DNA of 33,883 bases from Pararhizobium sp. YC-54 (GCF_025847205.1 NZ_JAOYTH010000025.1:1-33883), one strand, 5' to 3'. Shown: positions 9,599 through 18,402, counted from the first letter of the stretch. Notes: generated from the letters alone by a model not told the origin. Numbers and translations are program-made.

Positions 9599-10987
9599 AT
9601 GGATACGCGTTCAAACTCTCTAAAACACACCGATATCAAGACGGTTCTGCATCCTTTCACCGATGCGCGTGTGCACGAAGAGATCGGGCCGACGATCATA
9701 TCGAGAGGTGAGGGAATCTATGTGTATGATTCGGAAGGCCGAGCATACATCGAGGGTCTGGCCGGTTTGTGGTCCGTGGCGGTGGGGTTTAGCGAGCCGA
9801 GACTTGTCGACGCAGCGATGCGGCAAATGCAGATACTTCCATATTATCACACATTCGCCCATAAGGCCCACGAACCGTCCATTAGGCTAGCGGAAAAACT
9901 TGTCGAGTGGACGCCTGCGAACCTGACCCGGGCCTTCTTTACCAGTTCCGGGTCTGAAGCCACTGACACAGTCATCCGTTTGGTCCGCTATCATAACAAT
10001 GCTTTAGGCCGCCCGGATAAAAAGAAATTTATCGCAAGAAACAAAGCCTACCATGGCACCACATTGGCGGCGGGTAGCTTGACATGCCTGCCGGTGAGCC
10101 ATTGCGATTTTGATCTTCCAGGAATTCCGGTTGTTCATGTGACTTGCCCACATTTCTATCGTTTCGGTCTGGCAGGCGAAACCGAGCAAGAGTTTACGGC
10201 GCGATTGCTCGAGGAGATCGAGGACGTCATCGTGGCCGAAGGGCCGGAGACGGTTGGAGCCTTCATAGGCGAACCGCTGATGGGGGCCGGAGGCGTGTTG
10301 CCTCCCCCCGCCGGATATTGGCAGGGCGTAGAGGCGCTATGCAAGAAATATGAAATCCTCTTGATCGCGGATGAAGTGATAAACGGTTTCGGCAGGCTGG
10401 GAAGCCGGTTTGGATGCGAGCACTACGGCTTTGTGCCTGATATCGCAATTATGTCAAAACAGCTGACATCATCCTACATGCCGCTTGCGGCTGTTATGAT
10501 GTCGGAGGATATTTACAACGTCGTAGCTGACAACAGTCACAAGATCGGCGTTTTTGGTCACGGTTTTACCGCGACGGGCCATCCGGTCGCAACCGCGGTG
10601 GCGCTGGAAAACCTTGCTATCATTGAAGAGCTCGATTTGGTTGGGAATGCCCGGTCTCTCGGCCCGCAACTAAAAGAAGGTCTAAGCAGACTCAACGGGC
10701 GGCCATTTGTCGGCGAGGTGCGAGCGGAGGGACTAATTGCTGCAGTGGAACTCGTCGCTGATCCTTCAACTAAAAGAACCTTCTCGGAGCCCGGGAGAGT
10801 TGGTGCGGAAGCTTTTCGAATCGCCCATGCGGAAGGTCTTATTTTCCGAGCTATAGGTGATACCCTTGCCCTTTGCCCGCCTCTCATTGTCTCGTCTGAG
10901 CAAATTGATCTGATTGTAGAAAAGATGTCTCGCGTCGTCGACCGCGTCGGCGACTGGGTCCACTCAGAAGCGCGCGACAAAGCCTAA
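9599..10987 (+). CDS. Class III PLP omega-aminotransferase (second paralogue)
   Basis: A 462-residue class III aminotransferase. Asp258 in IADEVINGFGRLG and the PLP lysine Lys287 in MSKQLTSSY are in place. AGGAGG at 9582-9587 precedes ATG 9599; an upstream in-frame GTG at 9485 would add an unsupported 38 residues. It shares the N-terminal TVLHPFT-type opening and general sequence with the enzyme at 1171 but is clearly diverged and is written in less GC-rich codons, so it is not a recent local duplicate. It sits between the lyase and an aldehyde dehydrogenase 26 bases downstream. Likely role: transamination of an omega-amino group to an aldehyde for the next enzyme. Confidence 0.92.
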   Translation: MDTRSNSLKHTDIKTVLHPFTDARVHEEIGPTIISRGEGIYVYDSEGRAYIEGLAGLWSVAVGFSEPRLVDAAMRQMQILPYYHTFAHKAHEPSIRLAEKLVEWTPANLTRAFFTSSGSEATDTVIRLVRYHNNALGRPDKKKFIARNKAYHGTTLAAGSLTCLPVSHCDFDLPGIPVVHVTCPHFYRFGLAGETEQEFTARLLEEIEDVIVAEGPETVGAFIGEPLMGAGGVLPPPAGYWQGVEALCKKYEILLIADEVINGFGRLGSRFGCEHYGFVPDIAIMSKQLTSSYMPLAAVMMSEDIYNVVADNSHKIGVFGHGFTATGHPVATAVALENLAIIEELDLVGNARSLGPQLKEGLSRLNGRPFVGEVRAEGLIAAVELVADPSTKRTFSEPGRVGAEAFRIAHAEGLIFRAIGDTLALCPPLIVSSEQIDLIVEKMSRVVDRVGDWVHSEARDKA

Positions 10988-11013
10988 GGTCCAATATCTA
11001 AGGAGATTCTCCC

Positions 11014-12492
11014 ATGCAGCAAGTCATTAGCGGCCACTGGATCGGTGGCCAGGAAGTCGCCAGTGCTTCCAAGGAGTTTTTTGAGTGCGAAAACCCGACC
11101 TTAGGACAACCTGAAGGTCGATTTGCTCTTGGAGATGAAGCAGATGTCGGATCTGCAGTAGCTGCAGCCACCAGTGCGATTCTCGTCTGGAACGCTTTAT
11201 CTCCTACCAGACGCGGGAGGCTCTTGATGCGGTGGGGTGACCTCATCGGAGCAAATGCCGAGCGGATAGGTAAACTTGAAACCTCGCAGAACGGCAAGCT
11301 CGCAAACGAAATGGTTTTACAGGCCCGCAGCATTGTGGATTGGCTGTATTACTACGGCGGGCTTGCCGATAAAATTGAAGGGCGCGTTATCCCTCTCGAT
11401 CGGTCGTCAGTACTAAACTACACCCTTAGGGAGCCTCTAGGCGTTGTCGGGGTGATCATGCCGTGGAACTCTCCACTTATGTTGGCTATCATGGCTATTG
11501 CACCAGCACTCGCGGCTGGTAACACCGTCATTTTGAAGCCCTCCGAAGTCACTCCAGCGTCAGCGATAGAGGCTGCAAAGCTAGCAGAGCAGGCCGGGAT
11601 ACCGCCTGGGGTCGTGAATGTTGTGACGGGTACCCGGGATGCAGCGGAGCAGTTGACCAATCATCCCGGCGTTGCAAAAATTGCTTTCACTGGCGGCGTT
11701 GAAGCGGGGCGGGCCGTCGCAGTCGCGACAGCCAGGCGCTTAGCGCACTCAACGCTCGAACTCGGCGGAAAAAGTGCAAACATCGTTTTTCCGGATGCCA
11801 ATCTAAAGCAAGCAGAAGCCGGCCTTCTTGCGGGGATTTTTGCAGCGGCGGGACAAACCTGTGTTGCCGGGTCAAGAGCACTTATTCATCGCAGCCTTCA
11901 TGATCAGGTGGTGGAGATCCTCGTCAATCGAGCGAAGCAAATCAAAGTTGGCGATCCTCTCGATCCGACAACACAAATGGGGCCGATCGCAACCAGGAAT
12001 CAGTTGAAGAAAAATGAAAGCATGGTCCAGAGAGCAGTCCAAGACGGGGCATCTCTCGCATTCGGCGGCGTTCGAAATAACCCGCCCCAGTTTCCAAACG
12101 GCTTCTTCTTCTCGCCCACGATTTTGACGGGAGTACGGCCACAAGACTATATCGCGCAAAATGAGGTGTTCGGCCCCGTTCTTTCGATAATTCCTTTTGA
12201 CGACGATGAGGAAGCGATTAGCATCGCCAATGGCACCGAATTCGGCCTTGCTGCGGGCGTCTGGACAACCAATCTACAGCGAGCGCACAGGATGGCCCGT
12301 CGACTTCAGGCAGGAACTGTCTGGGTAAACATGTATCGTGCGATGACCTTCAATTCGCCTTTCGGGGGAACAAAATCCAGCGGTATTGGTCGTCAGAATG
12401 GAATGGAAGCGATTGACCAATACCTTCAGACGAAAAGCGTATGGTGTGAACTCGACGAAGCGGTGCAAGATCCATTTGTCTTGAGGACCTAA
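11014..12492 (+). CDS. NAD(P)-dependent aldehyde dehydrogenase (second paralogue)
   Basis: A 492-residue aldehyde dehydrogenase with Glu249 in LELGGKSAN and nucleophile Cys283 in GQTCVAGS. PWNSPLML and ILKPSEVTP mark the cofactor region. The length and motifs fit the betaine-aldehyde/aminomuconate-semialdehyde branch of the superfamily. An AGGAG site lies ahead of ATG 11014. The 26-base gap from the aminotransferase indicates one operon. It probably oxidises that enzyme's aldehyde product to a carboxylate. Substrate class is inferred from context. Confidence 0.92.
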   Translation: MQQVISGHWIGGQEVASASKEFFECENPTLGQPEGRFALGDEADVGSAVAAATSAILVWNALSPTRRGRLLMRWGDLIGANAERIGKLETSQNGKLANEMVLQARSIVDWLYYYGGLADKIEGRVIPLDRSSVLNYTLREPLGVVGVIMPWNSPLMLAIMAIAPALAAGNTVILKPSEVTPASAIEAAKLAEQAGIPPGVVNVVTGTRDAAEQLTNHPGVAKIAFTGGVEAGRAVAVATARRLAHSTLELGGKSANIVFPDANLKQAEAGLLAGIFAAAGQTCVAGSRALIHRSLHDQVVEILVNRAKQIKVGDPLDPTTQMGPIATRNQLKKNESMVQRAVQDGASLAFGGVRNNPPQFPNGFFFSPTILTGVRPQDYIAQNEVFGPVLSIIPFDDDEEAISIANGTEFGLAAGVWTTNLQRAHRMARRLQAGTVWVNMYRAMTFNSPFGGTKSSGIGRQNGMEAIDQYLQTKSVWCELDEAVQDPFVLRT

Positions 12493-12718
12493 AAATGTGG
12501 GTCGACTGCTGCAACCGTGATGGGTGGCCGTACGGTTGCCCGTCGTGGCGCTTTTTCGCTAGTTGTGCGAATGGGCCGAAATCACCAGCTCGCAAGCCGG
12601 AGCAATTCGCTCCCGTGCTCAACACCGGCAATTTGACGCGGAACCTATAAGGCATTGGTATGTGTTGAGATGCCAGGGCATGCTTATGTTAGCTGTTTCA
12701 AATTTAGCGCCAGATCAC

Positions 12719-12732
12719 TATGTTCGAACATA
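12719..12732. promoter_or_regulatory. 14-bp perfect palindrome, putative operator
   Basis: TATGTTCGAACATA reads identically on both strands. A copy differing at one position is found 459 bases downstream. Perfect dyad symmetry of this length is typical of a dimeric repressor or activator site. The bound regulator is unknown; the GntR protein encoded at 6942 is one candidate. Confidence 0.5.
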
Positions 12733-13177
12733 AAAGCCATTATTTCCAAGGCCCGTCTTCGTTAGTGAATTAGTGCGGAGAGCGGGTTTCCCCTTTTTTG
12801 GAAGTTGGTGACAAGCCCACACCCTGCCAACAAAGAAGGATAAAAAGCTTCGTTTCAAGGTGAGTGCTAAAATTGGTTGGAAACCGTTCGAACGTGCGGC
12901 CCACGCCCTCTCTGTCCCGATGCAACCGACAATTAATAGTCTGATTTTATAGCAGTTGTCGGTCAAAGTTCGTTTGCAGAGGCGGCGTCCTTTCCGACGA
13001 GATGGTCGGGGGAACAGGTGTCAAGGACCTTTCTTTTCGTCGGGATGAGTCGTTTCAAGCAGAATGTTGCAGCCGTGAATTTGCATTTCGTGGACAGTGA
13101 CCGCGAGCCGCGTCGGCGAAAAATGCACATCGCCTTAAAAAGATCCCTTGACTCCGAAAATTGTTGAGACATAATCC

Positions 13178-13191
13178 TATGTACGAACATA
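13178..13191. promoter_or_regulatory. 14-bp near-palindrome, second copy of putative operator
   Basis: TATGTACGAACATA differs by one base from the site at 12719. It ends 48 bases before the start codon of the triple-RidA gene, a position suited to overlap with the promoter. Its half CGAACATA recurs at 8064-8071 and 18376-18383, both intergenic. Confidence 0.5.
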
Positions 13192-13239
13192 ATGCGTCGG
13201 TGCGCTGGCACATCCCCTGTGATAAAGGATCTTAGTTAA

Positions 13240-14463
13240 ATGGCACGAGAGAACTGGCGTCTTCCTGTATCGCACGCGCACCACTTGTCGGCCAGTGCTG
13301 GCAAACTCAGCTTTGTTGGAGGCGCGGGCGACTTCGATGGCGCCGGGCGCATCCGCGCGCCAGGCAACTTTGAACTTCAGGTGGAAGGTTCAATTTCGAA
13401 CTTGGTTTATGCGCTGGCAGCCGAATCCTGCACCCTTGACGATGTTGTTCGGCTAAAGGTCCATCATACGTCTGAGTGCGACGACTGGGATGTTATTGCA
13501 GCGCTTTCGCAGTATCTAGAAGCTGAGCCTCTGCCGGCGATAAGTGTGGTTCCAGAGCCATTCCAGCCTTTTTCTAATCAGATGGTCCAAATTCAAGCGA
13601 TCGCGCAAAGGGGTTGGAGAGCGCTATCTGACGTTCGAATTGTCACCCGACCCGTGCCTGCTTCCAAAGCTTCTTTGTTCAACGGGCGAGCTATAACGGC
13701 GGGCCTTAGAGCTGGCGAGTTCATCGCCGTTTCGAACCGCAGTTCAGAGGACGAAGACGGCGTTTTGCAACACGCTGACGACGGTGTATTGCAAAGTCAC
13801 AGCATCATGCAAATTCATGAGCAGACCTTAAAAAGTCTTGGCGCGTCATTCCAGGATTGCGTCAAGCTTGAGGCCTACTATTTTGGGGACGATCTGGAAG
13901 ATTGGGCGCCTTTGGCAAAAGCTCGATTGAGTTATTTCCGTGAGCCTGGTCCGGTTGCCACTGTTGTCCCAGCTCATCGCCTAAACCCGGAAAATGCTGT
14001 CACGAAGATTGAAATGTTGGCGATGCGTGAGTTGCGCAACGGCTATAGCAAGTATATCCCCCGTGAAGATCATTGGCCAGAGCGCGTGTGGGATTGGCCA
14101 GTCGAGGCACCGTATAGGCAGGCGATCGGTCTGCGCAATACGATTTGGCTCGGCGGGCAGGTCCCGTGGAACTCTTACACTAACGCTGGTGTATGGGTTT
14201 TTCCTGGAGATTTACTGGCACAAACACGTTTCACGATGACTTACATTGAGGATTTGCTGCTTCCATTTGGCCGCAGACTCACTGATTTGAAGAATTTGAT
14301 CTGCTACTTCGCTACGACGGGGACGGAGGAAGAAACGATCGCCTTCGTTGGGACGATTGCTGATTGTTTTGGAGGAGCGTTGCCTCCAATGACCTTGGTA
14401 CCGAAACCTAAAATGCATGATAGCGAGAATATGGTCGAAATTTGGGGCGTCGCTCAAAATTAA
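13240..14463 (+). CDS. Three tandem RidA/YjgF domains in one polypeptide
   Basis: A 407-residue protein made of three consecutive RidA-like domains, at about residues 10-128, 150-268 and 282-407. Each ends with the family's strand pattern (ISVVPEPF..VQIQAIA, ATVVPAHR..TKIEMLA, MTLVPKPK..VEIWGVA). Normal RidA is a single domain of about 130 residues that forms a homotrimer and hydrolyses reactive imines/enamines using an arginine. The aligned arginine position is Ile101, Ala240 and Met384, so all three lack it. The chain could fold as a built-in trimer with three different interface clefts. AAAGGA precedes the ATG. It is followed 34 bases later by an amidase. Function in this pathway is unknown; other arginine-less Rid proteins act in catabolic operons (for example 2-aminomuconate deaminase relatives). 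Confidence 0.85.
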   Translation: MARENWRLPVSHAHHLSASAGKLSFVGGAGDFDGAGRIRAPGNFELQVEGSISNLVYALAAESCTLDDVVRLKVHHTSECDDWDVIAALSQYLEAEPLPAISVVPEPFQPFSNQMVQIQAIAQRGWRALSDVRIVTRPVPASKASLFNGRAITAGLRAGEFIAVSNRSSEDEDGVLQHADDGVLQSHSIMQIHEQTLKSLGASFQDCVKLEAYYFGDDLEDWAPLAKARLSYFREPGPVATVVPAHRLNPENAVTKIEMLAMRELRNGYSKYIPREDHWPERVWDWPVEAPYRQAIGLRNTIWLGGQVPWNSYTNAGVWVFPGDLLAQTRFTMTYIEDLLLPFGRRLTDLKNLICYFATTGTEEETIAFVGTIADCFGGALPPMTLVPKPKMHDSENMVEIWGVAQN

Positions 14464-14497
14464 TTCTTCCAAGCGCAGCAGAATTTGGAGAAATGAC

Positions 14498-15895
14498 TTG
14501 AATACGTCTTTTAAGGATATAACGGCAACGGAATGTCTGGAGCTATATAAGACTCTCCAGGTGTCTCCAGTCGAGATCGTAGACGATTGTTTAGATCGAA
14601 TAGATCGTACCAATCCAATGTTTAATGCGTTTTGCTTTGTCGACCACGAGAGGGCACGAAGCGACGCGAAGGCGTCCGAATTGCGTTGGAGCCGTGGAGA
14701 ACCTATGGGCACCCTGGATGGGGTTCCAACCACGATAAAAGACTTATCGTTAACTGCTGGCATGCCTACGCTTAGAGGCTCATTAGCTATCGATCCGGCG
14801 GGGCCTTGGGACGTAGATTCGCCCGTTGCGGCTAATCTCAGGAATTCCGGTGCCATTCTTCTTGGCAAGACCGCAACCCCCGAATTCGGATGGAAGGGTG
14901 TAACGGAAAGCCCGCAGAACGGAGTTACCCGCAACCCTTGGAATAAAGAGCTCACTTGTGGAGGCTCTTCCGGCGGTGCTGCGGTCGCGGCTGCATTGAA
15001 CCTCGGGTTTTTGCACCAGGCCAGCGATGGTGGAGGATCAATTAGAATTCCGGCAAGCTTTACAGGAACATTCGGCTTCAAGCCAACTTTCGGGTTTGTT
15101 CCTGTATGGCCTTTCAGCGTTATGACCGGTCTCGCACATCTGGGGCCCATAACGCGTACCGTTGAAGACGCAAGCCTTATGCTTGATGTGTTAACAATCC
15201 CCGACGCTCGCGATGGATGGGCCGGACCTACTTATACTTCAGCAGACCTAAAGTCCCGCAAGAGCTTAGAAGGCGTTCGGGTGGCTTATAGCCCGAGTAT
15301 GGGATGGGGCGGTGTCAGCAGCGACGTCGACAGGGTCACCAAATCCGCAGTAGCCCATTTGATCGATCTGGGTGCAGCGGTTGAGGAAATAGACCCCGGG
15401 TTTAGCAATCCAATAGAAGCTTGGTCGACACTTTGGTTTGCGGGTGCGGCGCGAATTTTTGCGAGCTTGCCGTCAGATCGGGCCCATTTGGTTGATCCCG
15501 GATTCATGGAGTGCGTCGAAAAAGGTCGCAGCGTTTCATTGATGAAGTATCAAGACGCACAACAGGCTTGCTACGACATCTCGGCTAAGATGGCGCATCT
15601 CCACAAACGGTTCGATGTCATGGTAACGCCGACCATACCCGTCGCGCCGTTTCCAGTGAATCAAAACCAGCCCCACGAGTACGCTGGCTGGGTAGACTGG
15701 ACGCCATTTACCTATCCCTTCAATCTGACGCAGCAGCCTGCGGCGTCGCTCCCGTCAGGCCTTGACGATACTGGCCTACCGGTGGGGGTTCAAATTGTCG
15801 GCGCACGCTACGCCGATGCGAAAGTGCTTGAGATCGCTCAGGTGCTCGAGGCGAGAATAGGGAGATTGACTGCTCCTGATTACATCACGCTCTAG
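14498..15895 (+). CDS. Amidase (amidase-signature family)
   Basis: A 465-residue amidase-signature hydrolase that cleaves C-N amide bonds. The Ser-cisSer-Lys triad is visible: Lys81 in TIKDLS, cis-Ser157 in GGSSGG and nucleophile Ser181 in GGGSIRIPAS. The start is taken as TTG 14498 because GGAG lies 7 bases upstream and the sequence before it is RidA coding in another frame; the open frame itself reaches back to 14417 inside the RidA gene. Length is normal. Its place beside the triple RidA suggests it hydrolyses an amide intermediate or an N-acylated substrate of the pathway, releasing ammonia or an amine. No export signal is seen, so it should be cytoplasmic. Confidence 0.9.
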   Translation: MNTSFKDITATECLELYKTLQVSPVEIVDDCLDRIDRTNPMFNAFCFVDHERARSDAKASELRWSRGEPMGTLDGVPTTIKDLSLTAGMPTLRGSLAIDPAGPWDVDSPVAANLRNSGAILLGKTATPEFGWKGVTESPQNGVTRNPWNKELTCGGSSGGAAVAAALNLGFLHQASDGGGSIRIPASFTGTFGFKPTFGFVPVWPFSVMTGLAHLGPITRTVEDASLMLDVLTIPDARDGWAGPTYTSADLKSRKSLEGVRVAYSPSMGWGGVSSDVDRVTKSAVAHLIDLGAAVEEIDPGFSNPIEAWSTLWFAGAARIFASLPSDRAHLVDPGFMECVEKGRSVSLMKYQDAQQACYDISAKMAHLHKRFDVMVTPTIPVAPFPVNQNQPHEYAGWVDWTPFTYPFNLTQQPAASLPSGLDDTGLPVGVQIVGARYADAKVLEIAQVLEARIGRLTAPDYITL

Positions 15896-16005
15896 AGAAA
15901 GCGTGATCATCTAAGCGAGATATATGCCTACGTATCATTCTAATCCACCGACGTAAGATTCAATCGTTCAACAGCAAGGCACCGAGCCATAAAAAGGGGA
16001 ACATC

Positions 16006-16860
16006 ATGAAGATTTTGAAAGCAACAACCGCGGCCGCCGCAATTCTGATCAGTCTTTGGGGAACGGCGAGAGCCGAGTGCCTTGATGACATTAAGGCAGC
16101 AGGTGTGATCAAAGCGGGCAATGGGATAATGGGCGCAAAGCCGTTCGTTTGGCAGGACGAAGAAGGAAAATACTCCGGTTTTGAATGGGAAATTTTTCAA
16201 GAGATCGGAAAAAGGATCGGAGTCGCTAAACAGGCATATGAAATCACTGATTGGACGTCTCTGATCCCCGGGCTGAAAGCCGGAAGATGGGATATAATTT
16301 TATCCGGCATGGGTGCAACTCAAGAACGGGCTCAAAGCGCAGGGATATCCTACTCCAGCCCGTACTTCCTTTTGTACGATTTGGTAATTGTCAAAAAGGA
16401 CTCGAAGATCAAAACGGCAGAAGACCTCAAGTCCGCCACAGTGGGATCAACGCTGGGCACGTTCGATTCCATCAATGCTCATTTCCTGGTTGAAGAAGGC
16501 AAGGCCGCGAAAGTCTTGGATTTCAATGACTACAGCGCCCCGTTCCTTGCTTTGCGAAATGGCCAGGTTGATGCTGTTGTTATGGATCAGGCGACCCTTT
16601 TCGGCCAGGTAGAGACTTTGAACGATCTCAGGACACTTGGCGACCGACTTCCATATCGCCCGAAACCTGAGTGGGCTGATGCTGAAGCCAAGGCTCCATA
16701 CAAGCTCGGTGGGCTCGCAATTGGCGTGAGAAAAGATTGCCCAGCGCTTCTCTCAGCAATCAATTCCGCTATGGATGACATGGAAAAAGACGGGACAAGA
16801 AAGAGGATCATCGAAAAATATAAAGTTTGGGACGAAGGTCAGGTCAAACTGATGAAATGA
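16006..16860 (+). CDS. Polar amino acid ABC transporter, substrate-binding protein (family 3)
   Basis: A 284-residue periplasmic binding protein. A Sec signal peptide occupies residues 1-23 (MKIL..., Ala-rich core, cleavage after ARA). The mature chain starts with the family pattern of a solute-binding family 3 protein: LDDIKAAGVIKAG, then GFEWEIFQEIGKRIG and SLIPGLKAGRWDI. AGGGGA precedes the ATG. It is followed 16 bases later by the permease. It should capture an amino acid-like compound and deliver it to the importer, probably the substrate of the region 2 enzymes. The ligand cannot be predicted from these motifs. Confidence 0.92.
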   Translation: MKILKATTAAAAILISLWGTARAECLDDIKAAGVIKAGNGIMGAKPFVWQDEEGKYSGFEWEIFQEIGKRIGVAKQAYEITDWTSLIPGLKAGRWDIILSGMGATQERAQSAGISYSSPYFLLYDLVIVKKDSKIKTAEDLKSATVGSTLGTFDSINAHFLVEEGKAAKVLDFNDYSAPFLALRNGQVDAVVMDQATLFGQVETLNDLRTLGDRLPYRPKPEWADAEAKAPYKLGGLAIGVRKDCPALLSAINSAMDDMEKDGTRKRIIEKYKVWDEGQVKLMK

Positions 16861-16876
16861 TGGGCGAGGTCCTTCG

Positions 16877-17590
16877 ATGTACGAATTGATCGCAACTGAC
16901 GTTCCAAAATTCTTTCCGTTTCTCCTGAAGGGTGCCTTAGTCACCCTTCAGCTTTCCATAGTTAGCATGGCGTGCGCTTTGGTGATTGGCTTGGGAGTGG
17001 CGCTGGCCAGATTGAGCGGAATCAGAATTTTGGATTGGGTGTTTGGTCTCTATGTTGAGATCTGGCGCGACGTCCCGCTAATTGTGCAGTTGATGGTGAT
17101 TTATTTCACGCTGCCAGAAGTGGGTATAAGTTTGCCAGGATTTTGGGCTGGCGTGCTGGGCCTCAGCCTTAATCTTGGGGCTTACCTTTCTGAAGTATTC
17201 CGATCTGCGATCAGTTCTGTCGATCCTGGGCAAAAAGAGGCTGCGCGTTCGATAGGCATGTCCCATATCATGACTTATCGACGCGTCGTGCTCCCGCAAG
17301 CTCTACGGGTAGCTATTCCGACAGTTGGTGGCTATTTTATCTCACTTTTAAAAGACTCGTCACTTGTTTCATTCATCGCCGTGAACGAACTGATGCGTAA
17401 TGGAACGATCCTGATTTCCAACACTTTCCGGAGCATGGAAATCTACATGATGGTCGCCTTCATTTATTTCATTCTGAGTTTTGTGGCGTCTCGAGTCGTT
17501 CGAGAGATTGAACAGCGATTGACGCCAAAGCACCTTAGAACTCGCGGCGGCCTCGGTCGGGCCCAACTCCCGGAGCTGGTGATACAGTGA
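16877..17590 (+). CDS. Polar amino acid ABC transporter, permease
   Basis: A 237-residue HisM/GlnP-type inner-membrane permease with about five hydrophobic segments (first at residues 12-38, last near 190-215). The cytoplasmic EAA loop that docks the ATPase is EAARSIGMS with downstream RVVLPQALR. Only one permease gene is present, so it probably works as a homodimer, as in several members of this family. Its stop overlaps the ATPase start by four bases (GTGA), indicating translational coupling. Confidence 0.92.
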   Translation: MYELIATDVPKFFPFLLKGALVTLQLSIVSMACALVIGLGVALARLSGIRILDWVFGLYVEIWRDVPLIVQLMVIYFTLPEVGISLPGFWAGVLGLSLNLGAYLSEVFRSAISSVDPGQKEAARSIGMSHIMTYRRVVLPQALRVAIPTVGGYFISLLKDSSLVSFIAVNELMRNGTILISNTFRSMEIYMMVAFIYFILSFVASRVVREIEQRLTPKHLRTRGGLGRAQLPELVIQ

Positions 17591-18354
17591 CTCAAACAGC
17601 ACTTCTCACAGTCAACAACCTTCGTAAGTCATTTGGACATCTGGAGGTACTTAAAGGCGTCAGCCTATCCGTTAACCAGGGCGAGGTCGCCTTTCTGATT
17701 GGGCCAAGCGGCAGTGGAAAATCTACCTTAGCCCGGTGCATTAATTTCCTTGAGACACCTTCCTCAGGGACGATCACATTCGAAGGGAAAAAGCTCTGCG
17801 GCATTGAGGCTAAAGGCTTCCGAACAGCTCCGGAAAGAGATTTACGTGATGCTAGAAGCCATATGCCCATGGTGTTCCAGCAGTTCAATCTGTTCTCTCA
17901 CCGGACCGTATTGGAGAATGTGATTGAAGGCCCCGTCCTCGTAAAAAAGGTCACCCAGGATGAAGCCGTTGCAGACGCGCTCCGGTTGCTTTCTGAGGTG
18001 GGACTTCGAGAAAAAGCTGACTTCTACCCTGACCAGTTGTCAGGTGGCCAAAAACAGCGTGTCGCGATAGCGAGAGCGCTGGCGATGCATCCAAAGTTGA
18101 TATTGTTCGACGAGCCGACCTCGGCTCTCGATCCTGAATTGGTAACCGGAATCCTAGACACAATTCGTGGTCTCGCTGACAAAGGCATGACACTGGTTAT
18201 TGTGACTCACGAAATGGGGTTCGCGCGGAAGTTGGCAGACGTAGTTCACTTCATGGCGGACGGAACAATCGTTGAGTCAGGCTCACCGGACGAGATTTTT
18301 GATAATCCCACGAGCCCGCGCTTGAAGGACTTCATAAATTCAATAATTCGATGA
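17587..18354 (+). CDS. Polar amino acid ABC transporter, ATP-binding protein
   Basis: A 255-residue HisP/GlnQ-type ATPase. Walker A is GPSGSGKST at 39-47, the ABC signature LSGGQ at 151-155, and Walker B with the following D-loop reads LILFDEPTSALD. The start is GTG 17587, overlapping the permease stop. It energises import through the permease encoded just upstream. A hairpin follows 12 bases after the stop codon and may mark the end of the transcription unit. Confidence 0.94.
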   Translation: MTQTALLTVNNLRKSFGHLEVLKGVSLSVNQGEVAFLIGPSGSGKSTLARCINFLETPSSGTITFEGKKLCGIEAKGFRTAPERDLRDARSHMPMVFQQFNLFSHRTVLENVIEGPVLVKKVTQDEAVADALRLLSEVGLREKADFYPDQLSGGQKQRVAIARALAMHPKLILFDEPTSALDPELVTGILDTIRGLADKGMTLVIVTHEMGFARKLADVVHFMADGTIVESGSPDEIFDNPTSPRLKDFINSIIR

Positions 18355-18366
18355 GAGAAGTGCATT

Positions 18367-18402
18367 GGGTTAGGTCGAACATAATTTGGTTCAACCTAAC
18401 CC
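18367..18402 (+). terminator. Long inverted repeat after the ABC importer
   Basis: Arms of 14 bases (18367-18380 and 18389-18402) pair with a single mismatch around an 8-base loop. It lies 12 bases after the ATPase stop. No T-run follows on either strand, so it may be a Rho-assisted terminator or an mRNA-stabilising hairpin. It also contains the CGAACATA half-site seen upstream in region 2, though this may be chance. Confidence 0.5.

Larger units (their letters stand above)
12493..13239. promoter_or_regulatory. 747-base intergenic region with paired palindromes
   Basis: No supported gene is present. Just after the dehydrogenase stop there is an 8-bp inverted repeat (GCAACCGT at 12511-12518, ACGGTTGC at 12532-12539), possibly a weak terminator although no T-run follows directly. 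Two nearly identical 14-bp palindromes sit at 12719-12732 and 13178-13191, the second 48 bases before the triple-RidA gene. The stretch therefore probably carries the promoter and operators for the RidA-amidase unit. The minus-strand open frames here look like chance. Confidence 0.6.

Noticed and set aside
14212..15150. Minus-strand open frame of 312 codons
   Set aside because: It lies opposite the end of the triple-RidA gene and the amidase, both with firm motifs, and shows no recognisable domain.
15896..16005. Sigma-54 promoter ahead of the amino acid importer
   Set aside because: No TGGCAC-N5-TTGC pattern was found at suitable spacing.
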